A stretch of 64,000 bases of DNA from contig NC_073361.2 in NCBI RefSeq assembly GCF_027580225.2, forward strand, positions 30,987,001 to 31,051,000, read 5' to 3'. Source of the DNA: Misgurnus anguillicaudatus (taxonomy: Eukaryota > Chordata > Actinopteri > Cypriniformes > Cobitidae). This document shows positions 12,101-23,763 of the stretch, piece after piece. The notes under the pieces are model-generated. The model did no database searches. It saw only the letters and a program-made list of their open reading frames with translations, and was not told the origin of the DNA. The translations under genes were made by a program, and so were the position numbers. The first letter of the stretch is position 1; the number at the start of each line of letters is the position of its first letter.

Positions 12101-15100
12101 AGCTGTGTTTTACAAACTGGGTCACATACTGTATAGCTTAAAAATTATATTTTAATGTTTTCAATACTGATTATTTATGCATTTGTTTTGAAATTTGTTC
12201 AATTAGAGTATCTGATACAATTTCAACCCAACAACCTTAATATAACCGCAATATATTGGTGCAAATACACAGCAGTATTTACATACATATACTTTTATTA
12301 AAACATTAATGTATGAACAAATGAAACACAATATGAACCAGTTCAAAGGAATAAATTAAACTGCAACATTTTTGCTTACTGAAGCTTTCAAAAGACAAAT
12401 ATCATGAAACTAAATTGAGTGCCGCAGGTATGACGTATTTTTGTTGGCCAACCCGGAAGTTAGTTGGATACTGTTTTTTTTCACAAAAACTTTGCATTTA
12501 ACAAAAGTTTATGACACATACACATTTTGACCAACAAGGTAATTTTCACAGATGAACACAACATATATGAATTTTAAAGTCTAAATGCATTTACTAGATA
12601 TTTAATGCTAACCTTATGCTGCGTACACACCAAACGTGAAACATCGTGTTCCTCGCTCTATGTTACTCGCGGGATTTAACTTTATTTGAATTTTTTGCTT
12701 TAGTTGAATATTTTCAACTTGTGCGAAGACACGTTTGAGGCGAAAAGTGTATGTTTTCACGGCAATCACGACAGCCAATTTGTGTCATTCGCATTGCGTC
12801 TATTCGCGTATTTGCAACACTACACAACTATCTCTCAACATCAACGTCATCACCACCAGGCTTCTTTCAAACTTTATTAAACACATTTAAAAACATGTTC
12901 CATGATAAGGAAATCCTCTGTGGTTGAATCTTTGTTGGGAATTGTGCCCATGTTGCGTCATTTTGAGATCTTCATGCATGAAGATGTTTGTAGTCCCATG
13001 AAGCAACTTTTTAAGACACGTTAAAGCATTAAAAAGTTACGAGTGATGATATTTCTGGTTTGCTTTATGTCATAAAATAAAACGTGAAAATATTTTGGGC
13101 TTGTGTTAACCCAAGATTATATTTAAGGATAATTCAAAAAACCTAGATGGAAGTGCAAATATGTTAACTCGCTTCTGGGTTTTGCCACAAAAATACATCA
13201 GCCCTATGGCGCTCTATGGCAAAAAGACACAAGAGGAAGCTTATATCAATAATTTAAATCATGCTTTAATCATCCTGACACTGTTTTCATCTATCAGAAA
13301 CGGAGTGGCACCCTGCAAACACCGACCCAGTCGAGCGTCAGAGTTTTGTGGTGAGAAACTTGCCCACCGGTGAGAAGGTGAATTTCCGTGTGGTGGCTGT
13401 AAACATCGCAGGCCGCAGTCCACCTGCGCTGCTCAGTCAGCCGGTCACCGTCAGAGAGATTATGGGTAAAAAGAAATTCAAGAAAGTGCATCTCTATCAT
13501 ATCTCTGTTCCCTATCAGTAACGTTTGCCTTTCCGTTCAGAACATCCCAAAATCCGTCTTCCTCGTGAGCTCAGAACAAAGTACATCAGAAAAGTTGGTG
13601 AGAAACTCAACCTTCTCATCCCCTTCCAGGGAGTGTGTTTTTCATTTAAAGCTGACAGTCTTGGTGCTGATTGGTTGATAACTGTGGTACCGTATTGCTT
13701 AAATAACTTATATGTGTGTTAAAGAATATTGTTTAAAACCATTTATGTGAATGTGCAGGGAAAACCTCGACCTCTCGTGCAGTGGTTTAAGGATGGACAA
13801 CCCGTGGATGAAAAGAAAGTGGGTGTCAGGAATACAAACGTCGACACTATCCTCTTCATCCGCTCTGCTGAAAGAGAACATTCAGGAAAATACACTCTTG
13901 TCGTAAAAATCGAGAATATGGAAGACACGGCCACCATTGATATACGCGTCGTAGGTGAGAACATAGATTTCCTTTAAAGGGGTGGTGTAATTATATTTCA
14001 TGCATTCAGACTTATTGACACAGTTTTAGAGTTGTTTCCTCATTACAGAGTTACAGAGTATTTCTGTGCCGAATGCACTTCGCCAGGGTTCATACAAGTT
14101 TTGAAAAGTTTTTTCCATTACGGGTCCAGCTGACGTTTCTATACGTATCAATTCTTTATATGGGCACTTCCCCTGGAAAACCCCTCCCACCCGTCAATCA
14201 GCGGGAGACGCTAGAACTTACAAACATCATGTGACAGCTTTGTTTAATTTCAAAACTCAACAATGGCACGAAAGCAGAAGTGTGTTTTTGGATGTAAGGA
14301 GAAGAAAGCCAGCCTTATGAAAACAATGGATATAGTTTATTATCCGGGGTAGCTGCGGAGTTTGCCGTGTGTGTTTGATGCGGTGGATTTTCCAACCGGG
14401 TCATGAGTTGCATGCGGTAAGTAAGACTTCTGACACGGACATGTAGTGAATCATAAGTTAAACAGTGTTGTATAGTGTTGCATGACTCGTACTCGCTCCT
14501 CCCGCGGAAGTAACTCCTCCTTCTTCATTTTTTCGTACGTTATCGGAAAGATTCGGTAAAGCTAATCTTTCTTTTATAAATCTGATTAAACTAAAGACTC
14601 TTTAGAGATATAAAGGATGTAATACCACTCTATAGATACTCCAGATTAACATCAGAAATGCAGAAACAGCGTGTGTTATGTGAGCTTTAACATTAGGGGG
14701 TCTATGACATTGACTGTCTCTTGTGGCCAGTCGATGAATTGCAGTTTCCGTATTGGAAAATTCATTTGATGAACTAAATTTAATGACAATTATATATATA
14801 AATACATTTATGCAGTTTAGTATTTCTTTTAGTTGCTATGATGATCGCCATTCTGTGTGCAAAACATCCTGAACTTCATGACTCCTGAACTCTCTTCACA
14901 GATAAACCTGGAGCTCCAACCAAGGTGCATGTGACCGATGTCTGGGGTTTCAATGCGGCTTTGGAATGGACAGCACCCAGAGATGACGGCAACACTGAGA
15001 TCACTGGATATACAATTCAGAAGGCTGACAAAAAAACCATGGTGAGAGATACGATTTCCACTTAGCCACACTAACCTTCATTAAGGGATTTGTTAACAAA

Positions 15101-18100
15101 AATAAAATTCTGTCATGACTTCTTTCATGTATTTGAGTTTGAGTTTTAAGCTGAAGTGTTTTTATAAAAACTAATCAATCGACTGTAATTCTTGCACTTT
15201 GAAGGAGTGGTTTACCGTCTATGAACACAATCGACGCACTCACTGTACCGTCTCTGACCTCATCATTGGAAACGAGTACATGTTTCGTGTCTACAGCGAG
15301 AATCTCGTTGGTCTCAGTGAAGATCCCTGCATGAGCAAGAACACAGCTGTCATTTCTAAAACCGGTCAGTGCCATAAACTGCATGAATGTTTATCTTTAA
15401 ATCATACGTGATCCCAGTGATATTGTTTCTTTGTATCTTTATTGTTATAGTTGTAGATTGGACTCCACTATTATTTTAAATTTCTTTTAAAAGTCAAGGC
15501 CACAATATATAAAGAAATTAATTAAATATTGCAATGGTTTGCAAAAACCACATTTCAATACTTCAAACTGTTACAGTATGTAAAGTCAGAGTTTAAGGTT
15601 GATGGATATAGTGAAGACACTGCTGAGAGGGATGCTTTCTTTTCCTAGAAAAAAATATGAAACTTAATGTAACTCTCACAATGATTAAATAATCGTCTCA
15701 TCGCGATTGTTTGACCTCATCGCCATGATTTCAGGTCACCGCAATGATTGCACATGTCTCTAAAAAACACAAGGGGGAGCTGCAGCGCCTGTATAAATGA
15801 GACATTATTTAATGGCGCTCCTTGAATGACAGTATAACACGATACATTGCAAAGCCATTCAATACAGTGGAAAAACAATGTTTAAAGAAATGCTGCAAAA
15901 CTTTGATAAGAAGTATGAACTGCCAGATATAACATCTAAAACAGCAAATCCAAATTTAGGGAAGTGAAGGATGCTATTTTTAAGGATCTGTAAGGAATTT
16001 TTTTTTGCAGCCACTACAGACATGTGGTCCAGTGCTAATATGACCCTAGTAGGATTTTATTTCATTAAAAAATGACTTTTAGTCGGAGCCAATGGTGTAG
16101 TGCTCCGACATATGGTGCAAACACACTTCCTGCGACCCGAGTTCGAATCTCGGCTCGAGGTCCTTTGGCAATCCCATAGCCCTCTCTTCACCCTGTACTT
16201 TCCTGTCGCCTCTCCATTACTTACTATCAATAAAGGCAAAAAATCACTTTTAAATATATGTATTTACTTTCAGGTAAACCTTGAAAAACCTTGATTTAAT
16301 TTTATAATTACAACGTGTGAAATTATTTTATAAACAAAAAATGTATAAGAATTAAATGTCAAAGCAATAAAACAGTCAATTTATCATCATAATCGGCACA
16401 ATTTATTAGACAATTAACCGTCAGCCACATTTCATAATCGTGACAGCCAGAGGTACAATAACTCCTTATTTAGCAAGCTGTTTTATATTGCATTTTTCTT
16501 AAATATCGTGCAACCCTGTTTAAGACACAATATGTAAGATTTTTGACATTAGAAATATTACATCATCCATGAACAGGATTTATTAATTAATTTAAAAAAA
16601 GTCATGAATATAAAAATGTTAGTTGTAGCCCTAGTTTAAAGATTTAACATTCATTTCTCAACGTTTCTAACCATCAGATACGGCACATAAAGTTTCTCCT
16701 TACAAAGAAATGGATATGAACTGTGCTCCGAAATTCACGGCTCCGCTGGTTGACAGATCTGTGACTATGGGTTACAGTACAGCCATCAGCTGCGCAGTCA
16801 GAGGCTTCCCGAAGGTAAGAGACCCAAGATATGAACAACTAAATGCACTTACTCTGTATTAAAAGGGTGAGGTTTTGTCATTTATACATTTATCATCATG
16901 GAACCTCATTTACATTTGTTTCTCAATTTAAATATTAAACTAATTTGACTGAAATGCCACAAATGTGAAAAGAATGAATAAGCATTAAACTTCACTGTTG
17001 AAAGCAATTGCATAAAATAACATCACCCATTTGTCTGTCCATGCAGCCCAAGATTATCTGGATGAAGAATAAGATGATCATAGGTGATGATCCAAAGTTC
17101 CTGATGCAGAATAATCAGGGAGTTGTGACTCTAAACATCCGTAAGCCCAGCACCTTTGATAGTGGAAAATACACCTGCAAGGCTGTCAATGAACTCGGAG
17201 AAGATGCCGTGGAATGTAAACTGGAAATCAGAGGTAATGTGAATAAGCGGAGTACTGGATTATAACACTAGATGGCGAACCGCATACAGGAACGCCTTCG
17301 TGTTTCTTTAATGAAACTGCTGCATCATGTTTTCTAGCAAACCTCATGATCAAGAAACCCTTTATAATGTTATGTTTTAAGACATCATTTGACCCACAGA
17401 TATTATAAATAAGCAGGAGGGCATTGCAATCCAACATTTCCAGGCGAATGAGCTTTGAAGTGCATTAGTTATCTGACTACACACTGAGTTTTACAAACAT
17501 GTATCCGTTTACTTCATTAAGAAATAATGACATTAAGAAGGTCATGCCTAATCTCTTTTGACTAATGTAGATATCATCACCTTCTTTATTTGTCATTGAG
17601 AATCAATGGAGCATTAAAAATAGCAAATACAACTCATATTATTGTTGATATTATGCACATGTTTGCATATATTTAATGTAGACCAAAAAGCATTAATCCA
17701 AAACATGTTTGTTTGTTCTATAATATGCATATAACCTAAATGCGTCAGGTCAAATGGTTTCATTGTTTTTTCACTGAACATTGTAGGAAAAGTTATTTAT
17801 GCCTTTGTGTTCAGTATAATTTAAAACATAGAACATGCAAATGATATGCAAATGTAATATGACAAGCTATTTATTTATTTATACATAGATGTAATCCATG
17901 TTTTATTGCTCTTTATGAACACTGTATTCTGACTATGGTGTAAAAATGCAGCACAAAGTTTTGCTGCAATTTCGAACCAACAACTCGGTTTTGCAAGTCA
18001 ATCCAACCTACTATATTAAGTTTTGAAAAACTTAGAAAAAACAAGTTGAAATTGTTAAACTTAATTTAAGTTAAAGTAACGTAACAATTATGTTGATTTG

Positions 18101-20231
18101 ACAAAAATGCCGTGCTTTTTTACAGTTTAGGGTTGTTTGTTTTCAATCAGATTTATAAGTATTGTAAAGTTCATTAGTTGCGGGTTAGTAGATTTAAAGG
18201 TGCTGTAGAATAAAAAAACTATATTTACCTAGGCGTAGATGAATAGTAAGAGTTTTGTACATGGTAATGACATATCGTGAGCCCTAAAACACGATTGTTT
18301 CCTCCTCCTTATGTAAAACTTGGGCATGCAGAAGACTGATGGAAAACAGACCAATCTCAACATTACACCAACCCTAACCTTATTATTCATGACTTCTCCA
18401 AATAGTGCAAAAATATACTACTTCATTCAAAGGAGAAGTCCTAGGGTTGTAAATGGACATGTAAAATTGTCTCTCGATCATTTTTGCACTTATTAAAGTT
18501 TCATAACTTCTATTTAGATATCAAGGAACATTTTAACATATTTTTTCAATGCATTCTTTGGCACCTTTAAAATAGTAAATATAATGTCTCAATATGCAGA
18601 AACTTAAAAAAAGTACTTAAATTGGTAACATAATTTTTTTTATTTCTTTTAACTTAAATGTGAAAAAATAAGTTGAATTTATTTATTTATTTATTTATTT
18701 ATTTTAGGTAATTTTTTAATTTTCACTTTTTACAGTGTGGTATGCCAGAATGTCCTGGGTAAAATAAGTGCACTAAAATACACTTAATATATAAAGAATT
18801 AATCTTTAGTACTTTTTAAAATAAACTTAAAGGGGTGGTTTCCCGGACAAGGATTATCTTAAACCAGGATTAGGCCTTAGTTTAATTAGGAAATACAACT
18901 AGTTTTAACAAACATACCTTAATAAACACATTACTGGTGTGCATTTTGAGGCAAAACAAAGGGCAATGGTGTATTTTAAGATATGACAGTGCAAGTTGTA
19001 TTTAGTTTGAAAAGCTCTTACATTTATTTTAGTCTAGGACTAGTCTATCCCTTCCTGGTAAACCGCCCCAAAGTGTGCAGTATTTATTCAAGTATTACTG
19101 GTATTTAGCATAACATTTTAAAGTGCACTGAAGTAGGACCTATACTTGTAATTATATTTGCCCGTTTGTTATGTTTTATTTAGCACAAAAAATAATGTAC
19201 TACAAAAGTATATTTTTAGTATATTCAAGTATACTTCGTTTTTACGTGGGGTGGCCTCATTTACCAGAATTTCTAATAAATATCTTTTGAGGGGGTTATA
19301 CTGTATTGTGGCACTGAAATAATACTATATTATTTCAACCCAATCTCAAGGCATGTTGTGGTATAGTCACAAAATATTTCATTTATTTATTCGTGTTCAT
19401 GGACATGATTTTCCGTTTTTTTTTTATTTTTTTTATTGAGCATGAATGAGACCAAAGACAATTTTCCAGCCTTGGTTGGACAATAAAGTTGTATTCTATT
19501 CTATTCTATGTCTTTTTTGTGTCACTCAGATTTCTATAAATAGTTTTTCATGTCCGTAGCACAACTTTCTTTTTCATGTCATTTTATGTATTTGTTTTTT
19601 AACTCAAGTGGGGTATGCAGCAGGCATGTATTTTGACAAGACACATGATGCACATGATCCACATGACGCAATGAACACATATTTTGCCCTTATGAGCAAC
19701 ACGAATGACACTTCTAACACAGATTTTAAATTTGCGTTCCTCAAAAGAAAAGTAACCGGACGGCACTGCTCAAACCGCAACTTTAACCCAACCCAAAGAG
19801 AAAATAGTTTCAAAACCAGAAGAATAACATGTAGAAACCAATAAACACCAAATCTAACCCTAAACGACAATGATGGGGGGTGGAAAAAACAATACATAAA
19901 ATGACACGGGAAAGAGGGTCGTGCTGGGGACACGAAAAACAATTTATAGAAAAGTGAGAAATCGTATCCATGAACACGAATAAATAAATCAAATGTTTCG
20001 TGACTATACCACAAAATGCCTTGAAGTAGGGTTGTATTACTTATTGCAGTATTACCATGATATCTTCATGTAACAAGATGCATGTCCAAAGACAATAAAA
20101 GCTTATCTGTCAGTGTAACTACATTGGTCACACTGTTGAAAAAGGCAGAGAATATCAGATCTATTTTGATCATTTCTTTCTTTTCTCTTTCTCTGTTAAC
20201 CTCAGCTACGCCCCATGAGAAGAAGGAATAA
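118..20231 (+). CDS. mybpc2: Myosin-binding protein C, fast-type, 5'-truncated by window edge
   Basis: Thick-filament protein of the sarcomere C-zone that binds myosin and titin and tunes cross-bridge activity. Exons read by eye: 118-266, 617-734 (C1 Ig); 983-1031, 2936-2995, 3075-3238 (linker and M motif, with [15 protein letters not shown]); 3324-3456, 4663-4787 (C2); 5233-5338, 6907-7076 (C3); 7189-7354, 7435-7541 (C4); 7631-7660 (10-residue linker); 7813-7955, 9997-10183 (C5); 10360-10464, 10547-10735 (C6 FN3); 10821-10955, 13298-13465 (C7 FN3); 13541-13632, 13759-13954 (C8 Ig); 14902-15041, 15205-15364 (C9 FN3); 16678-16814, 17047-17233, 20206-20231 (C10 and the tail [12 protein letters not shown]). 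Phases join in one frame throughout. The Ig/FN3 order and the lack of a long C5 insertion fit the fast skeletal paralogue better than the cardiac one. The start codon and anything before C1 lie left of the window. Three splice borders are unusual: the C3 acceptor is TG, the C5/C6 donor is displaced, and the C8 donor is shifted by one codon. AATAAA signals at 20295 and 20426 could end the transcript. Confidence 0.93.
742..783. repeat. (CA)n microsatellite just after the C1 donor
   Basis: An interrupted CA run begins within ten bases of the 5' splice site that ends the second C1 exon at 734. Confidence 0.9.
1651..2119. repeat. Probable interspersed repeat in M-motif intron
   Basis: The stretch opens with GTGAAGCCGC and the motif GATCGCCCCCTGGTGGCTGG and closes with TTTTTTACAGTCTATG. 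From general familiarity this resembles a common fish inverted-repeat element, but no second copy is in the window, so the assignment is tentative. The small open frames inside it, on both strands, have no coding support. Confidence 0.4.
2487..2872. mobile_element. MITE family A, copy 1 (TIR GAATGCTGCAGGGATGA)
   Basis: The left end (TGCTGCAGGGATGA, then ATTTTTGTAGG and AACCCGG) is mirrored at the right end as an imperfect inverted repeat of roughly 45 bases. It is non-coding and lies in a mybpc2 intron. A second copy of the same family is at 12417-13214. Confidence 0.8.
4911..5122. mobile_element. MITE family B, copy 1 (TIR ATCTGTGAAATCC)
   Basis: A short AT-rich element in the C2-C3 intron with inverted ends ATCTGTGAAATCC and GGATTTCACAGA. 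The interior (TTTTCTACATAAA, ATCTCATCATTAGATTATGA) recurs at 22061-22270, which shows it is an interspersed family. Confidence 0.75.
5510..6857. mobile_element. MITE family C, right-truncated copy carrying a nested element
   Basis: The left end TAGACGGTTTCATTGGAC matches the intact family C copy at 22727-23150, and 6785-6857 matches that copy's middle (GTCTGGCTAGTG...ACAAATAC). The intact copy's right terminal repeat is absent here. Between the matching parts sits another element at about 5575-6760. The whole fills the mybpc2 C3 intron. Confidence 0.7.
5575..6760. mobile_element. GCGC-rich inverted-repeat element nested in family C
   Basis: It begins near GGAGCTCTATCATAC and ends near GTTAAAATAGGGCCC, with repeated GGCGCAAT, GCGCCC and GTGCGC motifs near both ends. 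It separates two parts that are contiguous in the 22.7-kb copy of family C, so it inserted later. The 105-residue minus-strand open frame inside it shows no recognisable domain. Confidence 0.6.
8384..9119. mobile_element. Inverted-repeat element nested inside family D
   Basis: Ends GCAGGGTTCTCACGG and GCTGGAACCCTGC form an imperfect inverted repeat, with internal GGTCCTTGAAATCCTTGAAAG and CTTGATAGGTCCTTAAATTT near the two ends. It interrupts family D between parts that are adjacent in the other copy. It is itself interrupted at about 8702-8996. Confidence 0.7.
8702..8996 (-). mobile_element. Unclassified interspersed repeat, innermost layer of the nest
   Basis: A GC-richer block inside AT-rich flanks. 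On the minus strand it opens with GGTTACATCG and contains GAGGGAACTCCCACTGCGTC and GGGGACGCCTCCAGGGG. These motifs resemble a widespread fish repeat, but I cannot name the family. Coding on either strand is unsupported. Confidence 0.5.
11262..12032. mobile_element. MITE family D, copy 2, with a nested GTGAAACT element
   Basis: Begins TTAACTCATTTGCCGCCAG and ends ATTGGCGGGGAAAGAGTTAA. It is homologous to the family D parts of 8014-9263. It is interrupted at 11468-11811 by family E. Lies in the 2.3-kb C7 intron of mybpc2. Confidence 0.8.
11468..11811. mobile_element. MITE family E, copy 1, with internal GTGAAACTATCG tandem repeat
   Basis: The ends (GGAGCCCTTAAGTTGACATG and its imperfect inverse near 11791-11811) enclose about ten copies of GTGAAACT or the inverse AGTTTCAC, joined by ATCGTGTTTTGC or ATCGCGTGCGCAT spacers. 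The same architecture recurs at 23441-23658. Confidence 0.8.
12417..13214. mobile_element. MITE family A, copy 2
   Basis: The left end GAGTGCCGCAGG, followed by ATGACGTATTTTTGTTGGCC and AACCCGGAAGTT, matches 2487-2540. The right end, read in reverse complement, matches GATGTATTTTTGT. The extra length starting around 12618 (GCTGCGTACACACCAAACGTGAAA) suggests a further insertion. It ends about 80 bases before the mybpc2 exon at 13298. Confidence 0.7.
16083..16250 (+). mobile_element. tRNA-derived SINE
   Basis: A pol III A-box-like GCCAATGGTGTAGTGCTC near 16087 is followed about 40 bases later by a B-box GTTCGAATC at 16140. The tail is unrelated to tRNA and ends in an A-rich run. The head would not fold as a complete tRNA and has no clean 3' half, so it is not called a tRNA gene. 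Confidence 0.7.
17941..18127. mobile_element. Degenerate TTTTTACAGTG-type MITE
   Basis: The body (CAACTCGGTTTTGCAAGTCA, AAGTTGAAATTGTTAAAC, TTGATTTGACAAAAATG, TTTTTTACAG) is the same family, in opposite orientation, as the element at 46856-47021 in the PACSIN intron. It lies in the last mybpc2 intron. Confidence 0.6.
18832..19069. mobile_element. MITE family F (TIR GGGGTGGTTTCCCGG)
   Basis: The left end GGGGTGGTTTCCCGGACAAGG is mirrored by CTTCCTGGTAAACCGCCCC at the right, with AGGATTAGGCCT and TAGTCTAGGACTAG inside each arm. Short, non-coding and bounded, in the last mybpc2 intron. Confidence 0.75.
19336..20034. mobile_element. MITE family G, copy 1 (about 75-bp TIRs)
   Basis: The left arm CAACCCAATCTCAAGGCATG, then GTGGTATAGTCAC and TTTATTTATTCGTGTTCATG, is inverted at the right end (CATGAACACGAATAAATAAA, GTGACTATACCAC, ATGCCTTGA). 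A shorter relative is at 42265-42560. It ends about 170 bases before the terminal mybpc2 exon. The 136-residue minus-strand open frame here lies in the element and shows no transposase motif. Confidence 0.85.
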
Positions 20232-20294
20232 TATAAATGGAAACCGCTTCAACAACAGTGATGAAATGAAGAGGAAATGACATCTATTGAAAAT

Positions 20295-20431
20295 AATAAA
20301 CTTGTGTTTTAAAATCAGTGGTGTTTGCCAGACCTCCTGTATGAATGAAATAACATCTATTAATTTGAACGCTGGCTCATATGTGCTTAACATTTACTCC
20401 GGTTCTGTAGCGTTTGAAGGATTTGAATAAA
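20295..20431 (+). terminator. Candidate polyadenylation signals of mybpc2
   Basis: AATAAA occurs at 20295-20300 and 20426-20431, 64 and 195 bases after the mybpc2 stop codon. Both are on the coding strand. Which one is used cannot be told from sequence alone. Confidence 0.5.
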
Positions 20432-22060
20432 CACTTGCTTGACTGCATTTAGCCCAATGAGAAGTATTTTGATCAAAACTATAGCAACCGCTGACGTCGT
20501 GCAACGTACATGTATGCATGCATGAGACGCTTGTTTTTTGTTTAGATGAAAAACATAAAACCTTTTCGTTTAGAGAAAATATTGTTAGAAATGTTTGATG
20601 CGTTTTGGGTAAAGTGTGATCGATTACCGTGAGCTAAAGACACCAACTCTCATGGCCATCATGTGCATAATATAAACTGTTATATTCTGGTATCTGAAGC
20701 TGTGTGATATAAAGCAAAATCATTTGGTTTTTCTATTTGTATACAAATGATGTGTTAGTCCAATAGTGTAGTAATGCAAAATGCATTTTGACACATTTAA
20801 CTCTGCATGTGTTTCATTATCAAAACACACTGCATTTTCTTACCAAAACCCATCTCGCAAATATCGCTTGCAGTCAAATATCAAGACCACTTGGAATAAT
20901 AAACAAAATAATGTCTTCTCGGTTTGACTCGGACAATTTACTGTATTAATTTGCATAAATCGTTGTATGCAGTTGTGTTTAGCCACTGCTGAGGCGATGC
21001 TGTAAGACCCATCACCATAGTTTCTAGAGGTTTCCATGGTAACTGAGCGACTATATATCTGCTGAGATGGAGGGGGGAACGGCAGAGGAGAGGGGAGAGC
21101 AGAAAGGTGAGGTTTGCAAAGCAAAGGGGAGGGGAGCGCCAATGAGAGGAGCGGAGAGGAGAGTCAGACTGCAAGGAAAGGAGAAAAAACATTGGCATGT
21201 CTTCAGAGACAATAAATACATGCATGTTAGAGAGAGAGAGAGAGAGAGAAAGAGGGGGTGGCTATTTTCAGCCTGTGGTTGTCATGGAAACAGAGGCCTC
21301 TACTGATGCAGACGTCCAATGTTCACAGATGTTCAGCACTTGAATCTGATTAAGAACAACTAGCAATAGCTTGGATAACCATCCAATATAAACTATTACA
21401 TGCTGGTGTAAACATGACAGCATCAGCACCTCTCCAAACTAAATAAAAATCATCTTTACAACAAGAAGTACAATTAGCCATTGTGCATGAAAGATAACAC
21501 GTCAGCATTATGCACTCGACGTAAGCGGCATCCCGTAGCACGCCTTCGGATTGACCAGTTCATAGTCATCCAGTTATAAACCAACCAAAGATTCAATGCT
21601 ATGTTGATGGCATCCTAAAAACCATCGAAAGGTGTCGCTTGACAGGCACAGACTATATAGAAAAACACAGAAATGTATAGAGTCTGATTTTAAAACATAC
21701 ATACTGATGTGATAATCATCGCTCAATCACTCGATCACCAGCAACCCCCACCCGTTTTGAAGGACAGAGGGTTTCCCACATTTCACAGTTGCTATGGTAA
21801 CGCTGCAGCGGGAGCAGGCGGTCTATGCAGGAAGTATGTGGAGTAAACTGTAGGTGATGCTACAGGAAAACTGGGATTAACCCCTAGAAACAAACCTCTT
21901 AAGGTTTGTATTGTTAAAGCACTTCCAGTTTTCTGGGGTGACCAATCATGAATGAGATTATTAGGAGTATTGAAGTCTTCAAGGAATCTTATGAGTAGTA
22001 CAATCAAAAAGTGTACATTAGATACGCAATTTTATAACACAGTAATCCTGTGAACACACT
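20432..22060. other. Intergenic, no gene seen
   Basis: Between the mybpc2 polyadenylation signals and the next repeat I see no exon-like open frame with splice sites. Purine-rich sequence at about 21067-21180 and an (AG)n run at 21229-21250 are the only compositional features. Confidence 0.5.
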
Positions 22061-22270
22061 GTCTGTGAAAATCCATCTGAAGTCATTTGTATTTTACAGT
22101 TTTCTACATAAATTCACCTTACATAATGTTAAATATATATATATACAGAATATAATATAATCTTGAAATCTTTAATATTGCGAGACTAAGGTCATGTCAA
22201 AATTGTATGATTTTATGATCATAATCTCATCATCATTAGATTATGAGACTTTAGTCTGGATTTTAAAGAC
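22061..22270. mobile_element. MITE family B, copy 2
   Basis: Starts GTCTGTGAAAATCCATCTGA and ends GTCTGGATTTTAAAGACAGG. It is homologous along its length to 4911-5122, including TTTTCTACATAAA and ATCATTAGATTATGA. Confidence 0.7.
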
Positions 22271-22726
22271 AGGATCACTGATATACATGGTTGTTGATAT
22301 ACATTAAAATAAAAATAAACATTAATTGAGACTCATATGAATAAATAATCTTTCCATTGATGTATGGTTTGTTAGGATATGACAATATTTGGTGAGATAC
22401 AACTGTTGAAAGTCTGGAATCTGAGGGTGCAAAAAATATAAATATTGAGAAAGTCCTTAGCAACACATATTAAAAATGATTTTAAAAAAAAGTATATATA
22501 GCTACGGTATGAAATTTATAAAAATAACTTCATGGAACGTGATCTTTACTTAATAACCTAATTATTTTTGGCAAAAAATCAATGATATTGACCCATACAA
22601 TATATTGTTGGCTATTGCTACAAATATACCCTTGCTACATATGATTGGTTTTGTGGTCCATGGTCAAATTTTTTGACTAATAATATACACATTTGTATTA
22701 TAAGCCTTTATGTAACCATTGATGGT

Positions 22727-23150
22727 TATAGACGGTTTCATCGGACCCACGTGCGTTGACGTGGTTACGCGTCTGGGTGGAACTTAACTTATGGTCTCTG
22801 TTTGTTTAACGGTCTGGCTAGTGTCTAAACTAAGCTCTGGAACAAATACCTCAAGAAAATAACAAATGTTTTGGTTTTTGGTGGGAGAGGAGATGGCGAT
22901 CATGGATTACTGCTATTTGATGGGAAGTTTAGCAGTAGTTAACATTGTAGTATTTTAGTAGTTAGCTCAGTGTGATACGCTGTATGATATATCAACTAAG
23001 GTAATCTAGTTGTTGTTTATTTTGCTTGTTATCAGAAATAATCTAATATAAAAGGACTCTGTGTTATTGATATTTTGCGAAGTTTACCGGAATTAACGTT
23101 TCTTTCACGAAAGCCATTTGTTTATGTTGTTACTGATGAAACCGTCTATA
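22727..23150. mobile_element. MITE family C, intact copy
   Basis: Begins TATAGACGGTTTCATCGGAC and ends GATGAAACCGTCTATA, a clean terminal inverted repeat of about 16 bases. It serves as reference for the truncated copy in the mybpc2 C3 intron. Confidence 0.85.
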
Positions 23151-23170
23151 TAAAGTAAACAAACGAATAA

Positions 23171-23763
23171 CATATGGCAACAAATATATTTTTTATATAT
23201 TTCAAAATATACAAAATGTCCAAATAATATATTTGCTGAAATATATTTTGGAATGTTCACAAAAAATATCTTTCGCTGATAAAAATAAATACAGTTTAAA
23301 GCATTAAAATATATATTTAGTGCTCCATATATTTCAGTCCAAGGAAATATATTCACATTGCATTGGAAGAAAAACTTTGTTTATGTTACAAACCTGCAAA
23401 TATAAGAATTTTAAAAAGGTCAAATTAAATATATTTTCTACAGAGCCCCTAAGGGGACATGGAGCAAAAATTAAATAAAGTGTAGTTTGTAGTTTCGCAT
23501 GCGCACATGAAACTATCGCATGCTCACGTGAAACTTTCACATGCGCACGTGAAACTACTGCGTTTATATTTATATCGTGTGAGCATGCGATAGTTTCACG
23601 TGAGCACATGAAACTAAACTTTAGATTTTTTTACTCCAATGTCACCTTAGGGGCTCTGTAATTTTCCACTTAAAATATACTCTCTTCCACTTAAAATATA
23701 CTCTATAAAATTAAGTTGTATTTAGCATATATTTAAAATATATTTTGGCATTTTTGCCATATG
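23171..23763. mobile_element. AAATATATTT-rich inverted-repeat element with a family E insertion
   Basis: Perfect 10-bp inverted ends CATATGGCAA and TTGCCATATG enclose many AAATATATTTT motifs in both orientations. It is interrupted at 23441-23658 by family E. Related AAAATATATTT sequence continues to about 23950. Confidence 0.65.
23441..23658. mobile_element. MITE family E, copy 2
   Basis: Ends CAGAGCCCCTAAGGGGACAT and GTCACCTTAGGGGCTCTG are a clear inverted repeat. Inside are GTGAAACT/AGTTTCAC copies separated by GCATGCGCAC-type spacers, fewer than in copy 1 at 11468-11811. Confidence 0.8.

Noticed and set aside
19604..20014. 136-residue open frame on the minus strand
   Set aside because: It lies wholly inside the family G inverted-repeat element. 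It is Phe/Leu-rich from AT-rich DNA and shows no transposase or other domain.
20838..21306. 79-100-residue frames around a purine-rich tract
   Set aside because: They result from GA-rich low-complexity sequence. Frames on both strands overlap and none shows a family signature.
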